A DNA stretch of 64,000 nucleotides from Spinactinospora alkalitolerans. Its GTDB lineage: Bacteria > Actinomycetota > Actinomycetes > Streptosporangiales > Streptosporangiaceae. Both the position numbers and the translations under genes were made by a program. Shown here piece after piece: positions 44,210-56,379 of the stretch. Every line of letters starts with the position of its first letter. Positions within the stretch are counted from its first letter, which is position 1. Under the pieces are notes generated by a model that made no database searches, was not told the DNA's origin, and saw nothing but the letters and a program-made list of their open reading frames with translations. The stretch is from the NCBI RefSeq assembly GCF_013408795.1, contig NZ_JACCCC010000001.1, positions 1,674,001-1,738,000 of the forward strand. Direction: 5' to 3'.

Positions 44210-46306
44210 ATGAGCACCGAGACGTCCGTTCCGTTTCCCCGCCTGTCCGGGTTGAATCCGATGGACGCCGCGCTGCTCGAGACCCTGCTGAAGGAGGCGC
44301 CCATCGGGTTCGCCTTCTTCACCCCGGACCTGCGCCACCAGCGGGTCAACCGCACGCTCGCGGCGATCTACGGGCGCCCGGCCGCCGACTGCCGCGACCG
44401 CACGCCCTCGGAGCTCCTCGAGGAGCCCGACGCCCACGCCCACGAGGCGGCGCTGTCGGCCGTCCTGGCGGGGGAGTCGGTGGTCTACAGCGACCACCAC
44501 CTGATCGGCGGAACGCCCCGGCGGCCCGACGACGACCGGCACTGGGCGCTGTCCTGGTTTCCCGCCTATGATCTCGACGGCCGGATCACCGGGGTCGCGC
44601 TCATCGCGGTCGACATCAGCGAAAGACACAAGGCAGAGGTGACGTTGCGTCGCAGCGAGGAACGCTATCGATCGCTCCTGCAGGCCAGTAATCAGATCGT
44701 CTGGGCCGCCGACCCCGGCGGCAGACCCCACGAGGACTGCTCCGAATGGCGCGCGGTCACCGGCCAGTCACCGGAGGAGTACCTCCGCGTCGGCTGGCTG
44801 GACGCGGTCCACCCCGACGACCGGGAGCGGGTGGGCCGCGACTGGGACGACGCCGTGCAGGACAAGACCGCCTTCGACGCCACCTTCCGGGTCCGGCTGC
44901 GCTCGGGGGACTTCCGGCACTACCACTCCCGCGCCGTGCCGCTGCTGCGCGAGGAGGAGGTCGTCGAATGGGTCGGGACCCACGCCGACGTCACCACCCA
45001 GCGCGAGGCCGAGGAGATGCGCCAGCGCCTCACCCAGCAGTTGGGCGAGGCGGCGCTGCGCACGGTCCGGCTGCAGAAGGCCACCTCCGATCTCGCCGAG
45101 GCGCTCACCGTCGACCAGGTCGTCACGGTCATGACCGAGATCGGCGAGACGGCGGTGGGGGTGTTCCGCACCGGAGTGGCCCTGCTCGACCGAGAGCGGC
45201 TGCGGCTGCGGCTGCTCAACCCCGACGGCATCCCCGACCTGCCCGGTGCGCCGCCGCACGAGGTCGGCCTGGAGTTCCCCAGCACGATGACGATGGCGGT
45301 GCGCGATCGCAGACCCGCCATCGCCGGCTCCCCGCAGGCACTGCTGGAACTGCTGGAGGACGACGAGGACGCGGTCACCTACCTGCGGCACACCGATGAG
45401 CGCGCCTGGGTGGCGCTGCCGCTGATGAGCGCGGGGCGCGCCATCGGGGCGCTGCGCTTCGCGTTCAACTCCACCCGCGACGTCTCCGACGAGGAGCGCG
45501 TCTTCCTGGAGGCCCTGGCCGGCCAGTGCGCGCTCGCCCTGGAGCGCGCCACGCTGTACGAGCGGGAGCACCGCACGGCCGAGGCGCTGCAGAAGAGCCT
45601 GCTGCCCGAGGACCTGCCCGAGGTGCGCGGCATGCGCTTCGCCTCGTTCTACAATCCGGGCACCAAGTACGTCCAGGTGGGCGGCGACTGGTACGACGCC
45701 TTCAAGCTCTCCGACGGCCGCGTGGCCGGGGTGCTCGGCGACGTCATGGGCAAGGGCATCAAGGCCGCCACCGGCATGAGCCGGGTGCGCAACGCGCTGC
45801 GCGCGCTGGCCTTCAGCATGCCCGAGCCCGCCGACGTGCTCACCGGCCTGGACAGGATGTTCGAGGCCACCGAGCGCGAGGAGCAGATCACCACGCTGGC
45901 CTACTTCGTCCTGGAGCCCGACACCGGGCACGGCTACCTCGGCAACGCCGGGCACCTGCCGCCCCTGCTGGTCGCCCCGGACGCCGAGCCGAGGCTGGTC
46001 GAGACCGAGCCGGCCACCCCGCTGGGGATGCCCTCCGGCAGGGAGCACCACAAATTTTTCGTCCCGCCCGGTAACACCGTGGTCCTCTATTCCGATGGAC
46101 TAGTAGAGAACCGGAGGCGAGCGGTCGCCTCGGGGTTGGACGAACTTGTTGCCGTCGCGTCCCAGGCGCCAGCGGAGGTGGTGGGCGATCCGGAGAAGAT
46201 GCTCGAGTACCTTGTTGAGAACATGCTCGCTGGGTATGAGCAGGACGACGATGTCACGCTGCTCGCCGTCCACGTGCCGGCATCGGAGTCGGGGCCGGCC
46301 GACTAG
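44210..46306 (+). CDS. PAS-PAS-GAF-PP2C (SpoIIE/RsbU-type) serine phosphatase, 698 aa
   Basis: Signal-responsive phosphatase of the partner-switching type that dephosphorylates anti-sigma-factor antagonists. Order: PAS1 about 25-145 ('APIGFAFFTPDLRHQRVNRTL'), PAS2 about 150-275 ('IVWAADPGGRPHEDCSEWRA'), GAF about 300-450, SpoIIE-like PP2C about 459-690. Key PP2C phrases are 'GGDWYDAFKLSDGRVAGVLGDVMGKG' (split metal-binding Asp residues), 'LGNAGHLPPLL' and 'YSDGLVENR'. The start is the ATG at 44210 with GGAGG 8 bases upstream, not the GTG at 44201. No RsbW-like kinase or antagonist is adjacent; the next gene is the principal sigma factor. Confidence 0.92.
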   Translation: MSTETSVPFPRLSGLNPMDAALLETLLKEAPIGFAFFTPDLRHQRVNRTLAAIYGRPAADCRDRTPSELLEEPDAHAHEAALSAVLAGESVVYSDHHLIGGTPRRPDDDRHWALSWFPAYDLDGRITGVALIAVDISERHKAEVTLRRSEERYRSLLQASNQIVWAADPGGRPHEDCSEWRAVTGQSPEEYLRVGWLDAVHPDDRERVGRDWDDAVQDKTAFDATFRVRLRSGDFRHYHSRAVPLLREEEVVEWVGTHADVTTQREAEEMRQRLTQQLGEAALRTVRLQKATSDLAEALTVDQVVTVMTEIGETAVGVFRTGVALLDRERLRLRLLNPDGIPDLPGAPPHEVGLEFPSTMTMAVRDRRPAIAGSPQALLELLEDDEDAVTYLRHTDERAWVALPLMSAGRAIGALRFAFNSTRDVSDEERVFLEALAGQCALALERATLYEREHRTAEALQKSLLPEDLPEVRGMRFASFYNPGTKYVQVGGDWYDAFKLSDGRVAGVLGDVMGKGIKAATGMSRVRNALRALAFSMPEPADVLTGLDRMFEATEREEQITTLAYFVLEPDTGHGYLGNAGHLPPLLVAPDAEPRLVETEPATPLGMPSGREHHKFFVPPGNTVVLYSDGLVENRRRAVASGLDELVAVASQAPAEVVGDPEKMLEYLVENMLAGYEQDDDVTLLAVHVPASESGPAD

Positions 46307-46355
46307 ACCGTACGAAGAACTCTCCCGCCTTGCCTAAGGTGGAAGACGATCCACA

Positions 46356-46384
46356 ATGGTCCCCGTGCAGACGGGGGAAGATCC
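46356..46384 (+). CRISPR. degenerate type I-E-like CRISPR repeat, copy 1
   Basis: The unit (atGGTCCCCGTGCAGACGGG...) keeps the GGTCCCCG-N-GCAG-N-CGGGGG hairpin core of actinobacterial type I-E repeats but diverges at both ends (AAGATCC for GTGATCC). It lies 50 bases after the phosphatase stop, so its hairpin could simply be a terminator. Confidence 0.4.
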
Positions 46385-46463
46385 GCGTCCGTCTGCGGTG
46401 AAAATCCTACTGGGCGGATGTGCCGAAGCGCTAGAGAAGGCACATACGCTCTAGAGAAACCTA

Positions 46464-46492
46464 GTGGTCCCCGCGCAGGCGGGGGTGATCTC
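46464..46492 (+). CRISPR. type I-E-like CRISPR repeat, copy 2
   Basis: GTGGTCCCCGCGCAGGCGGG followed by GGTGATCTC is very close to the 28-29 base type I-E consensus of actinobacteria. It starts 108 bases after copy 1, leaving a 79-base interval instead of the normal 32-33-base spacer. No further repeats or cas genes are in the window. Probably a relic or a solitary repeat. Confidence 0.5.
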
Positions 46493-46585
46493 GGGCTTGA
46501 GTGAGGAATGAAAGCCATCTTCCCTCCTGACTCTTCGGGTCGTCGAGTCCAGCAATCTCGCCACACGTCCGTTCGAGAGGTGTTT

Positions 46586-48304
<1,719 letters not shown>

Positions 48305-48342
48305 CACGTCTTTCGCCTCGTCTTTTCGACGTCTGTTGCGCG

Positions 48343-48382
48343 GTGCAGGGCCGGCCTCCCGCTGGGGAGGCCGGCCCTGCAC
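48343..48382 (+). terminator. strong terminator of rpoD
   Basis: A perfect 18-bp stem (GTGCAGGGCCGGCCTCCC and its complement) with a 4-base loop, 39 bases after the stop codon. The strongest terminator in the window. Confidence 0.85.
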
Positions 48383-48662
48383 GCGTGTGCGGCGCCCGTC
48401 GCCCCGGCCGTGTGTACCCGCGAGTGTGGCGAGGCTGCGCGGACGGTGCCGAGTCGATGGGCGCCGCGCGATGTTCCCCTTGTTTCCCTTCATCCGACAC
48501 CCACGATGATGCCGGGTGGGATGTATGGGCGGGATAAAGAACCGAGACCTGTTCGTTACTTTTGTCGGCCGTGACCGGCGCCCCGCGCCTGGTTTGCGGC
48601 TTTGTGCCGCGAAACAGGGAAAACGTTATGGAAAGTCCAGCTTCCCGGGCGGGGGCGGCCGC

Positions 48663-48668
48663 TAGCCT
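48663..48668 (+). promoter_or_regulatory. -10 element, predicted leaderless promoter
   Basis: TAGCCT ends 8 bases before the ATG at 48677, with no ribosome binding site between. Confidence 0.45.
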
Positions 48669-48676
48669 TCCTGTCC

Positions 48677-49696
48677 ATGGGGCTATTCGGACGGCGTAGG
48701 CGCGCCGCGAGGAACACCGTGGCAACCGACTTCATCGTCGGCCGGACGTGGCACGACATCGCCCTGGACGCCGGTGTGGACGCGGTCTCCGAGGGATACC
48801 TGGCGGCCGGAACGGCGCTGCTGCGGGAGACGCGCGAGGACCCCGAACTCCGGGCGCAGCGGGTGGAGGCCCTGGGCAGGGCCGCGGTCGGGCGCAGCGG
48901 GGGAATCACCGAACTGCTGACCGAGGACGCCACCGAGGCCGACGCGACCGACATCCTGCTGTGGCTGGGGCGCACCCTCATCGACGAGGCGTGGCAGATC
49001 CGCGGCGGCGGCTGGGCCGAGACCGTGGGCAGGGACCGCTTCAAGCTGTTCCGCGCGACCCTGGCCAACGCGCGCGAGCCGCTGCTGGCCGCGGCCGAGC
49101 TCGACACCGCCGACCCGGTCCCGTGGGAGTGCATGCAGTGGCTCGCGCTGGGCCTGGAGCTGGAACGGGACCACAAGGACGCCATCTGGCGCAACATCGC
49201 CGAGCGCTGCCCGACCCTGATGTCGGCGCACTGGGGGCGGCTGCAGGTCCTGGCGGAGAAGTGGGGCGGCTCGCACGAGGAGATGTTCGACTTCGCCCGC
49301 CAGGTGGTGGACGCGGCCCCCGCGGGCCAGCCGCTGACCGCGATGCTCCCCCTCGCCCACGCCGAGTACCTGCTGCGGGAGCGGCGCCCGCTGCTGGAGA
49401 GCGGCGAGTCACGGGCGTTCGTGCGGTTCTCCGTCGACCACTACACCATGGAGATCGTCGAGGAGCTGGAGGCGGCCGCGAACAAGTGGACCGCCACGAT
49501 GGCCCCGCACCCGCGCGGGCTGGAGGCGCACCACCTCTTCGGGGCGATCCTGGCCGACTGCGGGTTGGACGACGCCGCCCGCCCTCACCTGGAACGGGTC
49601 GGCGACCGCCTGCACGTCATCCCTTGGAGCTACCTGGGAGCCGGCAGCGCCGGCGAGGAGTTCTCCGACGCCCTGCAGCGCCTGGGCATCGCCTGA
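48677..49696 (+). CDS. conserved hypothetical helical protein, 339 aa
   Basis: Soluble, almost wholly helical. Phrases such as 'ATDILLWLGRTLIDEAWQIRGGGWAETVG' (in part), 'PWECMQWLALGLELERDHKDAIW' and 'DDAARPHLERVGDRLHVIPW' suggest a TPR-like superhelix. The start is at the ATG at 48677 after a leaderless-type -10; the frame extends upstream but through the promoter. No catalytic motif seen. The gene is alone between the sigma factor and yaaA. Function unknown. Confidence 0.72.
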   Translation: MGLFGRRRRAARNTVATDFIVGRTWHDIALDAGVDAVSEGYLAAGTALLRETREDPELRAQRVEALGRAAVGRSGGITELLTEDATEADATDILLWLGRTLIDEAWQIRGGGWAETVGRDRFKLFRATLANAREPLLAAAELDTADPVPWECMQWLALGLELERDHKDAIWRNIAERCPTLMSAHWGRLQVLAEKWGGSHEEMFDFARQVVDAAPAGQPLTAMLPLAHAEYLLRERRPLLESGESRAFVRFSVDHYTMEIVEELEAAANKWTATMAPHPRGLEAHHLFGAILADCGLDDAARPHLERVGDRLHVIPWSYLGAGSAGEEFSDALQRLGIA

Positions 49697-49716
49697 CGGG
49701 GAGCCGCGGGGCCGGC

Positions 49717-50514
49717 TCAGCCGCGCACGACGACGTTGAGGACGCGGGGGGAGCCCGCGCGAGCGGGGGCGCCGAGTTCGGCGGTGTGGCCGAGGTCGTT
49801 GAGCGCCGCGGCCAGCTCCTCCGGGGTCTCCGGAGCGGCGCGGGCGGCCAGCAGGGCATGGGCGATCTCACCGCGGGTCGCCTTGGCCATGTGGCTGACC
49901 ACGGACCGCTTGACGGTGCCGTCCACCGTCGTCTCCCGCAGCACCCGGACGGTGACCGTGCGGGCGGCGGTGTCGGTCCCGGGCTTGAACGCGGCGGCGT
50001 AGGCGGCCGAGCGGCAGTCGATCACGAGCCGCCCGTCGGCATGCTTGTCGAGGAGGTCGTTCAGGTGCGTGCGCCAGAACGCTCCCAGCGCGCCCAGCGG
50101 GGGCAGCTTCACCCCCATCGACAGCCGGTAGGGCGGCAGCGGGTCGGTGACGCCGACCGCGCCCCACAGACCGGAGAAGACCAGCACCGACTCGCGCGCG
50201 ACCCCGGCGGCGTCCCCGGACAGCAGCTCCGGCAGCCGCAGGGCGTCGTAGAGCACGCCGGTGTAGAGCTCGGCGGCGCGCAGGGTCGGCGCGGTGCGCA
50301 GCTCACGGTCGCGCCGGACCGCGTCGGTCTGCCCCGCGGACAGCCCCAGCACCTCGCGGGCCCGCTCGACCGGCCCAGCGCACAGCTCCTCCAGCGCCGC
50401 CAGCACGCGCTCCCTGGCCCCGGTCACCTCGGTCAGGCTCAGAGCCGAGAGGTCCAGCGGCGGCCCGTCCCCCGTGGTGGCCTTTCCCTCGGACGGCGGC
50501 AACAGGATCAGCAT
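49717..50514 (-). CDS. yaaA: YaaA family (UPF0246) peroxide stress protein
   Basis: 265 aa, matching the family length. It opens with 'MLILLPPSEGKATTGDGPPLDL', the hallmark start of the family in part, and contains 'LVFSGLWGAVGVTDPLPPYRLSMG' and 'VIDCRSAAYAAAF'. In E. coli YaaA limits free intracellular iron and protects DNA from peroxide damage, and it has a DNA-binding fold. The ATG at 50514 overlaps the end of the antitoxin-like gene by 7 bases, so they are translationally coupled. Confidence 0.9.
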   Translation of the reverse strand: MLILLPPSEGKATTGDGPPLDLSALSLTEVTGARERVLAALEELCAGPVERAREVLGLSAGQTDAVRRDRELRTAPTLRAAELYTGVLYDALRLPELLSGDAAGVARESVLVFSGLWGAVGVTDPLPPYRLSMGVKLPPLGALGAFWRTHLNDLLDKHADGRLVIDCRSAAYAAAFKPGTDTAARTVTVRVLRETTVDGTVKRSVVSHMAKATRGEIAHALLAARAAPETPEELAAALNDLGHTAELGAPARAGSPRVLNVVVRG

Positions 50515-50687
50515 GGGTTCTCTTTCGGACTCGCGTGCTTCAGGGCGAGGGCGTCGACACCTCCCGGTCGGCGCACGGTCTCCCGCAGGGCCGCGTCGAC
50601 CGTGTCCTCCGCCGTGCGGGTTCCCAGGATTTCGGCGGCGCACGCCGGCGTCTCCGCGTCGATGCCGTCGATCAGGATCTCGGTCAT
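50508..50687 (-). CDS. VapB-like antitoxin, apparently without toxin, 59 aa
   Basis: 'DAETPACAAEILGTRTAEDTVDAALRETVRR' (in part) follows the VapB pattern of a short N-terminal strand and a helix pair with 'LGT.T..DTV..AL...V', usual for antitoxins of PIN-domain toxins. A strong AGGAGG precedes the ATG at 50687. The normal partner, a vapC gene of about 130 codons, should follow on the same strand, but the next gene is yaaA, overlapping by 7 bases. The tail 'DALALKHASPKENPC' looks like an incidental extension. Either the toxin was lost or the protein was recruited as a regulator. Confidence 0.7.
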   Translation of the reverse strand: MTEILIDGIDAETPACAAEILGTRTAEDTVDAALRETVRRPGGVDALALKHASPKENPC

Positions 50688-50838
50688 GGCCCCTCCTCGA
50701 ACGACGGTGCTTTCCTGGCTTTCCCGCTCCCCGCACGCACGGACATGACGAGTGTACGCACCGCGTGCTGCGGGCCGTGCTCGGGCGATGCCGTCCTGAA
50801 CGGCTTCGATACGCTGCTTCCTCCGGGAGGTGGAGCTG

Positions 50839-51552
50839 GTGAACGATTGGGCCGGGCGCGTGGCGGCCGACTGGCCGGCGCTGCACGTGGAGCAGCGCGG
50901 CGGGTGGCGGCTGGGGTACAGCGAGGGCGTGACCAAGCGGGCCAATTCGGCGTTCGCGCTGGAGCCGGGCGCCCGCGCCGAGGTGCCGGAGGAGTTCTAT
51001 CCGGCCCGGGGACTGGCGCCGTGCGTGCAGGTCTGGCGGGGCGGCGAGGCGCTGGACGCGGAGCTGGCCGGGCGGGGCTACCGGGTGGTGGATCCCAGCC
51101 TGGTCATGGAACGGGAACTGGGGGAGCGGCCCCCGGCGGGCGAGGACGTCGCCGTCGCTGCGGGCCGGGGACGGGCCTGGCGGGAGGTGCGGGCCGAACC
51201 GGACGCGTCCGGCCGCGCCGCCGAGGTGACCGGGCGCATCATGGACCGGGCCGCGATGGGCTACGCCGTCCACGGCAGCGGTCTCGCGCGCGGTTGCGCG
51301 GCGCTGAACGGTGAATGGGTCGGGGTCTACGCCATGTTCACGCGTCCCGAGGCGCGCGGCACGGGGCTGGGCGCAGCGGTGCTCGACGCCCTGCTGCGTT
51401 GGGGCCACGACAAGGGGGCCCGGCGCGGCTACCTCCTGGTGACCGAGGACAATGCCGCCGCACGCGCGCTCTACCGGCGGGCCGGGTTCGGCGCCGTCAG
51501 CGGGTACCACTACCGGGTGCTCGATTCCCCCGGGCCCCGGAGCGGAGGCTGA
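50839..51552 (+). CDS. GNAT family N-acetyltransferase, 237 aa
   Basis: Acyl-CoA-dependent acetyltransferase. The CoA-binding loop is 'RPEARGTGLGAAVLDALL' near residues 165-182, followed by 'YLLVTEDNAAARALYRRAGF', the usual end of the GNAT fold. The N-terminal half contains 'GWRLGYSEGVTKRANSAFAL', a phrase of GNAT proteins with a duplicated fold. The GTG at 50839 has GGGAGGTGGAG upstream; a GTG at 50830 is too close to that site. The substrate is not known. Possibly divergent from the antitoxin-yaaA pair with a shared promoter region. Confidence 0.85.
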   Translation: MNDWAGRVAADWPALHVEQRGGWRLGYSEGVTKRANSAFALEPGARAEVPEEFYPARGLAPCVQVWRGGEALDAELAGRGYRVVDPSLVMERELGERPPAGEDVAVAAGRGRAWREVRAEPDASGRAAEVTGRIMDRAAMGYAVHGSGLARGCAALNGEWVGVYAMFTRPEARGTGLGAAVLDALLRWGHDKGARRGYLLVTEDNAAARALYRRAGFGAVSGYHYRVLDSPGPRSGG

Positions 51553-51579
51553 CGCGGGAGACGACCCCCGGACAGACTT

Positions 51580-51614
51580 CGGCGGTGGCCCCCCGCATCG
51601 GGGGGCCACCGCCG
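51580..51614. terminator. bidirectional terminator
   Basis: A 15-bp perfect stem (CGGCGGTGGCCCCCC with its complement) and 5-base loop, midway between the convergent stops at 51552 and 51630. Confidence 0.75.
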
Positions 51615-51629
51615 CAAGTCTCTCTATGT

Positions 51630-51860
51630 CTAACGCTCGTTTTCAGCGGCCGTGGCCGGAGTCGAGTGGAGTCGGTCGGTCTCGTCCTGGATCTCCGAGG
51701 CGATCCTACGGAGCGAGTCGTCGTGCTTGCGCATGTGGTGCGCGCAGAACAGCAGTTCGCCACCGGAGTTGAGAACCACTCGGACGTACGCCTGCGCTCC
51801 GCAACGGTCGCAACGGTCAGCAGCCGTCAGCGGCTGGGTGGGGGCAAGGGTTCCAGTCAC
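51630..51860 (-). CDS. DUF7455-type small zinc-binding protein, 76 aa
   Basis: 'RCDRCGAQAYVRVVL' and 'LLFCAHHMRKHDD' supply a CxxC and a CxHH site that can hold one zinc ion. Short proteins with exactly this arrangement are found near parE and the principal sigma gene in many actinobacteria. The GTG at 51860 follows GAGGAAGG. The function is not known. It is divergent from parE. Confidence 0.78.
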   Translation of the reverse strand: MTGTLAPTQPLTAADRCDRCGAQAYVRVVLNSGGELLFCAHHMRKHDDSLRRIASEIQDETDRLHSTPATAAENER

Positions 51861-52217
51861 TTCGCCTTCCTCAATGCTCGGCGTTAGTCACTCAGGACAA
51901 CATCTAACCGGACCAAGAGCTTCCCAACCAGCCCTCCTGTACGCCGACAGCGGAATCAGCCCGGTTTGTGAGCTACCTCTCCACTTAACTGATTCATCTG
52001 GTCGGGTTCCCTCCCCGCGACACGCCCGCTACACGGATGTCGGTAAGTGCCGCTACCCTGCAATTCGAACTACTGTGCCTATGGCATCGGAATCGAGCGC
52101 GCACCACCGGCCTCGACAGCAGGCGGGCGCGCTCGAACGGTGCCTGCCCCTGTCCGTCCGCGCTCGCCCCCGAGAACAGCGCGCGCTCGAAACCCTCGAT
52201 TTCGCAGGAGTGTCCAC
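51861..52217. other. 357-base divergent region between the DUF7455 gene and parE
   Basis: No gene seen. A TACCCT hexamer at 52054-52059 is a possible -10 for parE with a long leader, and TTAGAT on the minus strand (about 51904-51909) for the small gene. Both have weak -35 regions. GC is lower here than in the flanking genes. Confidence 0.35.
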
Positions 52218-54323
<2,106 letters not shown>

Positions 54324-54360
54324 GTGGAGGGGGCCTTCGTACAGGCCCGGCCACCCCAAG

Positions 54361-54772
54361 GGCTTTGAGGCCCGCCCAAGGAGGGAGGGCGGTGCGGGTG
54401 GGCGGTTCTCTCGCGTGGCCGCCAGGCCCGTGGACGCAAAATCGCCCTCCCGCACGCGAAGCGCACGCCGACGCCGTGGACACGGGCCGACACCGCGGTT
54501 TCGGCCTGGAGCCCATGGTGGCGGCGTGCGTTCAGTCTTTGGGTTGGGGTTCAAACTCCTGTGGTCGGTGTTTCACGCCCTCGGTGGCCGGAGTCGGCGG
54601 GCGCGGCGGCCCGCCGCCGTGGGCGCGCGCCGAAACCCCGGTCGCGTCCTGGCACGCACGGTGGCGGCGTGGGCGGCGCGGCGCCGGGGCGATCCCTTGA
54701 TGGGCCTTCGGCCACGCGAGAGGATCGCCCGGTCACCGCGGGCTCCGTCCTTCGGCTGAGGCGAAAGCCCCC
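54361..54772. repeat. MITE-like inverted-repeat element, copy 2 (longer form)
   Basis: Inverted ends at 54400-54420 (GGGCGGTTCTCTCGCGTG...) and 54710-54730 match each other and the ends of copy 1. The stretches just outside (ggctttgagg..., and tcaccgcgggctccgtcc...) correspond to the outer arms of copy 1. The interior 54421-54520 aligns to copy 1 in reverse orientation, with the shared phrase GGCGTCGGCGTGCG. Copy 2 carries about 140 extra bases (about 54515-54660), bounded by two similar GGTGGCGGCGTG phrases that suggest an internal duplication. It fills the gap between the stop of parE and the stop of the convergent gene. Confidence 0.65.
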
Positions 54773-54777
54773 GGCGC

Positions 54778-55911
54778 TCAGCTCGCCGGGGCGTCGTCCC
54801 ACTCTCCCGTGGCCAGGAAGCGCTCCAGCGTCGCCGTGGCGGGCTTGAGGTCCATGCCCTGGGCGGCCACCCAGTCGTCGTCGTAGTAGCTGTGCCGGTA
54901 GCGCTCGCCGCCGTCGCAGATCAGCGTGACGACGCTGCCGCGGATGCCCGATGCGCGCATCTTCGCGACGAGCTGCCACACGCCCCACAGGTTGGTGCCG
55001 GTGGAGCCGCCGGCGCACAGCCCGGTGACGTCGTTGAGGTGCCGCATCGCGGCGATGCTCGCGGCGTCGGGCACCGGGACCATCAGGTCGATGACCGAGG
55101 GCACGAAGCTCGGCTCCATCCGGGGCCGCCCGATGCCCTCGATGCGCGAGGGCATGCCGGTGGCGTAGTCGGTGGCTCCGGTGGCCCATCCGGGGAAGAA
55201 CGCGGAGTTCTCCGGGTCCACCACCGCCAGCCTCGTGTGGTGGCGGCGGTAGCGCAGGTAGCGCCCGATGGTCGCCGACGTGCCGCCGGTCCCCGCGCCC
55301 ACCACGATCCACTCCGGGACCGGATGGCGCTCCATGGAGAGCTGTTCGAAGATCGACTCGGCGATGTTGTTGTTGCCCCGCCAGTCGGTGGCGCGCTCGG
55401 CATAGGTGAACTGGTCCATGTAGTGGCCGCGCGTCTCCGCGGCCAGCCGTTCGGCCTCGGTGTACATCTCTGCGGGGATGTCGACGAAGTGGCAGCGCCC
55501 GCCGTAGCGCTCGATCAGCGCGATCTTCTCGGGGCTGGTCCTGCGCGGCACCACCGTGATGAAGTCCAGGCCGATGAGCCGGGCGAAATAGGCCTCGGAG
55601 ACGGCGGTGGAACCGGAGCTGGCCTCGACGATCGTGGTGCCCTCGGTGATCCAGCCGTTGGCCAGGCCGTAGAGGAACAGCGAGCGGGCCAGCCGGTGCT
55701 TGAGGCTGCCGGTGGGGTGCACCGACTCGTCCTTGAGGTAGAGGTCGATGCCCCATTCCCCGGGCAGCGGGAACACATGCAGGTGGGTGTCGGCCGACCG
55801 GTTCGCGTCGGCCGCCACCATGCGGATGGCCTCGTCGACCCAGGAGCGCGTGCGCGCACAGGAGCGGTCGATCCAGCCGGACCCGCCGGAGTCGTTCGAG
55901 GGGGCTGTCAT
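54778..55911 (-). CDS. PLP-dependent cysteine synthase family enzyme (Cds1-like L-cysteine desulfhydrase)
   Basis: Fold type II PLP enzyme, 377 aa. '[11 protein letters not shown]' holds the Schiff-base lysine near residue 71. '[15 protein letters not shown]' binds the substrate carboxylate, and '[17 protein letters not shown]' is the phosphate loop. '[24 protein letters not shown]' (in part) and '[13 protein letters not shown]' mark the subgroup called Cds1 in mycobacteria, which breaks cysteine into pyruvate, ammonia and sulfide. The ATG at 55911 has TACGCT 7 bases upstream. A synthase reaction cannot be ruled out from sequence. Confidence 0.85.
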   Translation of the reverse strand: MTAPSNDSGGSGWIDRSCARTRSWVDEAIRMVAADANRSADTHLHVFPLPGEWGIDLYLKDESVHPTGSLKHRLARSLFLYGLANGWITEGTTIVEASSGSTAVSEAYFARLIGLDFITVVPRRTSPEKIALIERYGGRCHFVDIPAEMYTEAERLAAETRGHYMDQFTYAERATDWRGNNNIAESIFEQLSMERHPVPEWIVVGAGTGGTSATIGRYLRYRRHHTRLAVVDPENSAFFPGWATGATDYATGMPSRIEGIGRPRMEPSFVPSVIDLMVPVPDAASIAAMRHLNDVTGLCAGGSTGTNLWGVWQLVAKMRASGIRGSVVTLICDGGERYRHSYYDDDWVAAQGMDLKPATATLERFLATGEWDDAPAS

Positions 55912-55918
55912 GAGCGAC

Positions 55919-55924
55919 AGCGTA
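55919..55924 (-). promoter_or_regulatory. -10 element, predicted leaderless promoter
   Basis: TACGCT on the minus strand, 7 bases before the ATG at 55911. The 32-base palindrome at 55931-55962 covers the place of the -35. Confidence 0.45.
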
Positions 55925-55930
55925 TACGCG

Positions 55931-55962
55931 AACGGGCCGCGTCCCCGGGGACGCGGCCCGTT
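55931..55962 (-). terminator. perfect 32-base palindrome, terminator of the TPR gene
   Basis: AACGGGCCGCGTCCCC followed directly by its complement. It lies 34 bases past the TPR gene stop on the minus strand, and also just upstream of the next gene's predicted -10. Confidence 0.6.
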
Positions 55963-55996
55963 GTTCGCCTCTGTTCGCTAGAGCGGTCACGTCGGG

Positions 55997-56323
55997 TCAG
56001 TCGAGGGAGCCCCCGGCCATCGCCGCGTGCATCCGCCGGTGCGGGGCGGCCTCGGTGTCGCGGCTCTGCCGCTCCAGGGAGCGGGCGAGCGCGATGTGCG
56101 CCCAGGCGTCGCAGGGGTCGAGTTCGATGAGCCTGCGGAACGTCGCCTCGGCCCTGTTCAACTGCGCGGAGTGGAAGTAGGCACGTCCCAGGAGTTCCAG
56201 GACCGACCGGCTGTCGGGCTCGGCCTCGGCCAGCGGGGCCAGGATCCGGGCTGCGCTGATCGGGTCGCCGAGGTCGAAGAACCGCCGGCCGCGGGCAAAG
56301 GTGTCGTAGGTCGTCTGCGCCAT
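55997..56323 (-). CDS. tetratricopeptide repeat protein, 108 aa
   Basis: Two to three TPR units, clearest in 'ILEPLAEAEPDSR'-like and 'LLGRAYFHSAQLNRAEATFRRLIELDPCDAWAHIALARSLE' (quoted in part), which follow the W-LG-Y-A-F-A-P spacing. The ATG at 56323 has GAAGGGAG upstream; an ATG at 56383 is too far from one. No other domain. It presumably mediates protein binding. Located 56 bases downstream of the carbonic anhydrase gene, so the two may be co-transcribed. Confidence 0.8.
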   Translation of the reverse strand: MAQTTYDTFARGRRFFDLGDPISAARILAPLAEAEPDSRSVLELLGRAYFHSAQLNRAEATFRRLIELDPCDAWAHIALARSLERQSRDTEAAPHRRMHAAMAGGSLD

Positions 56324-56379
56324 GCGCACTCCCTTCGTCGGGCATTTCAACAGCGGGGCCCGACGCGGCATTCCCGCGC

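Noticed and set aside
54551-54567. GGTTCAAACTCC, resembling the T-arm of a tRNA
   Set aside because: No matching acceptor, D or anticodon arm is around it. It lies inside the dispersed repeat element.
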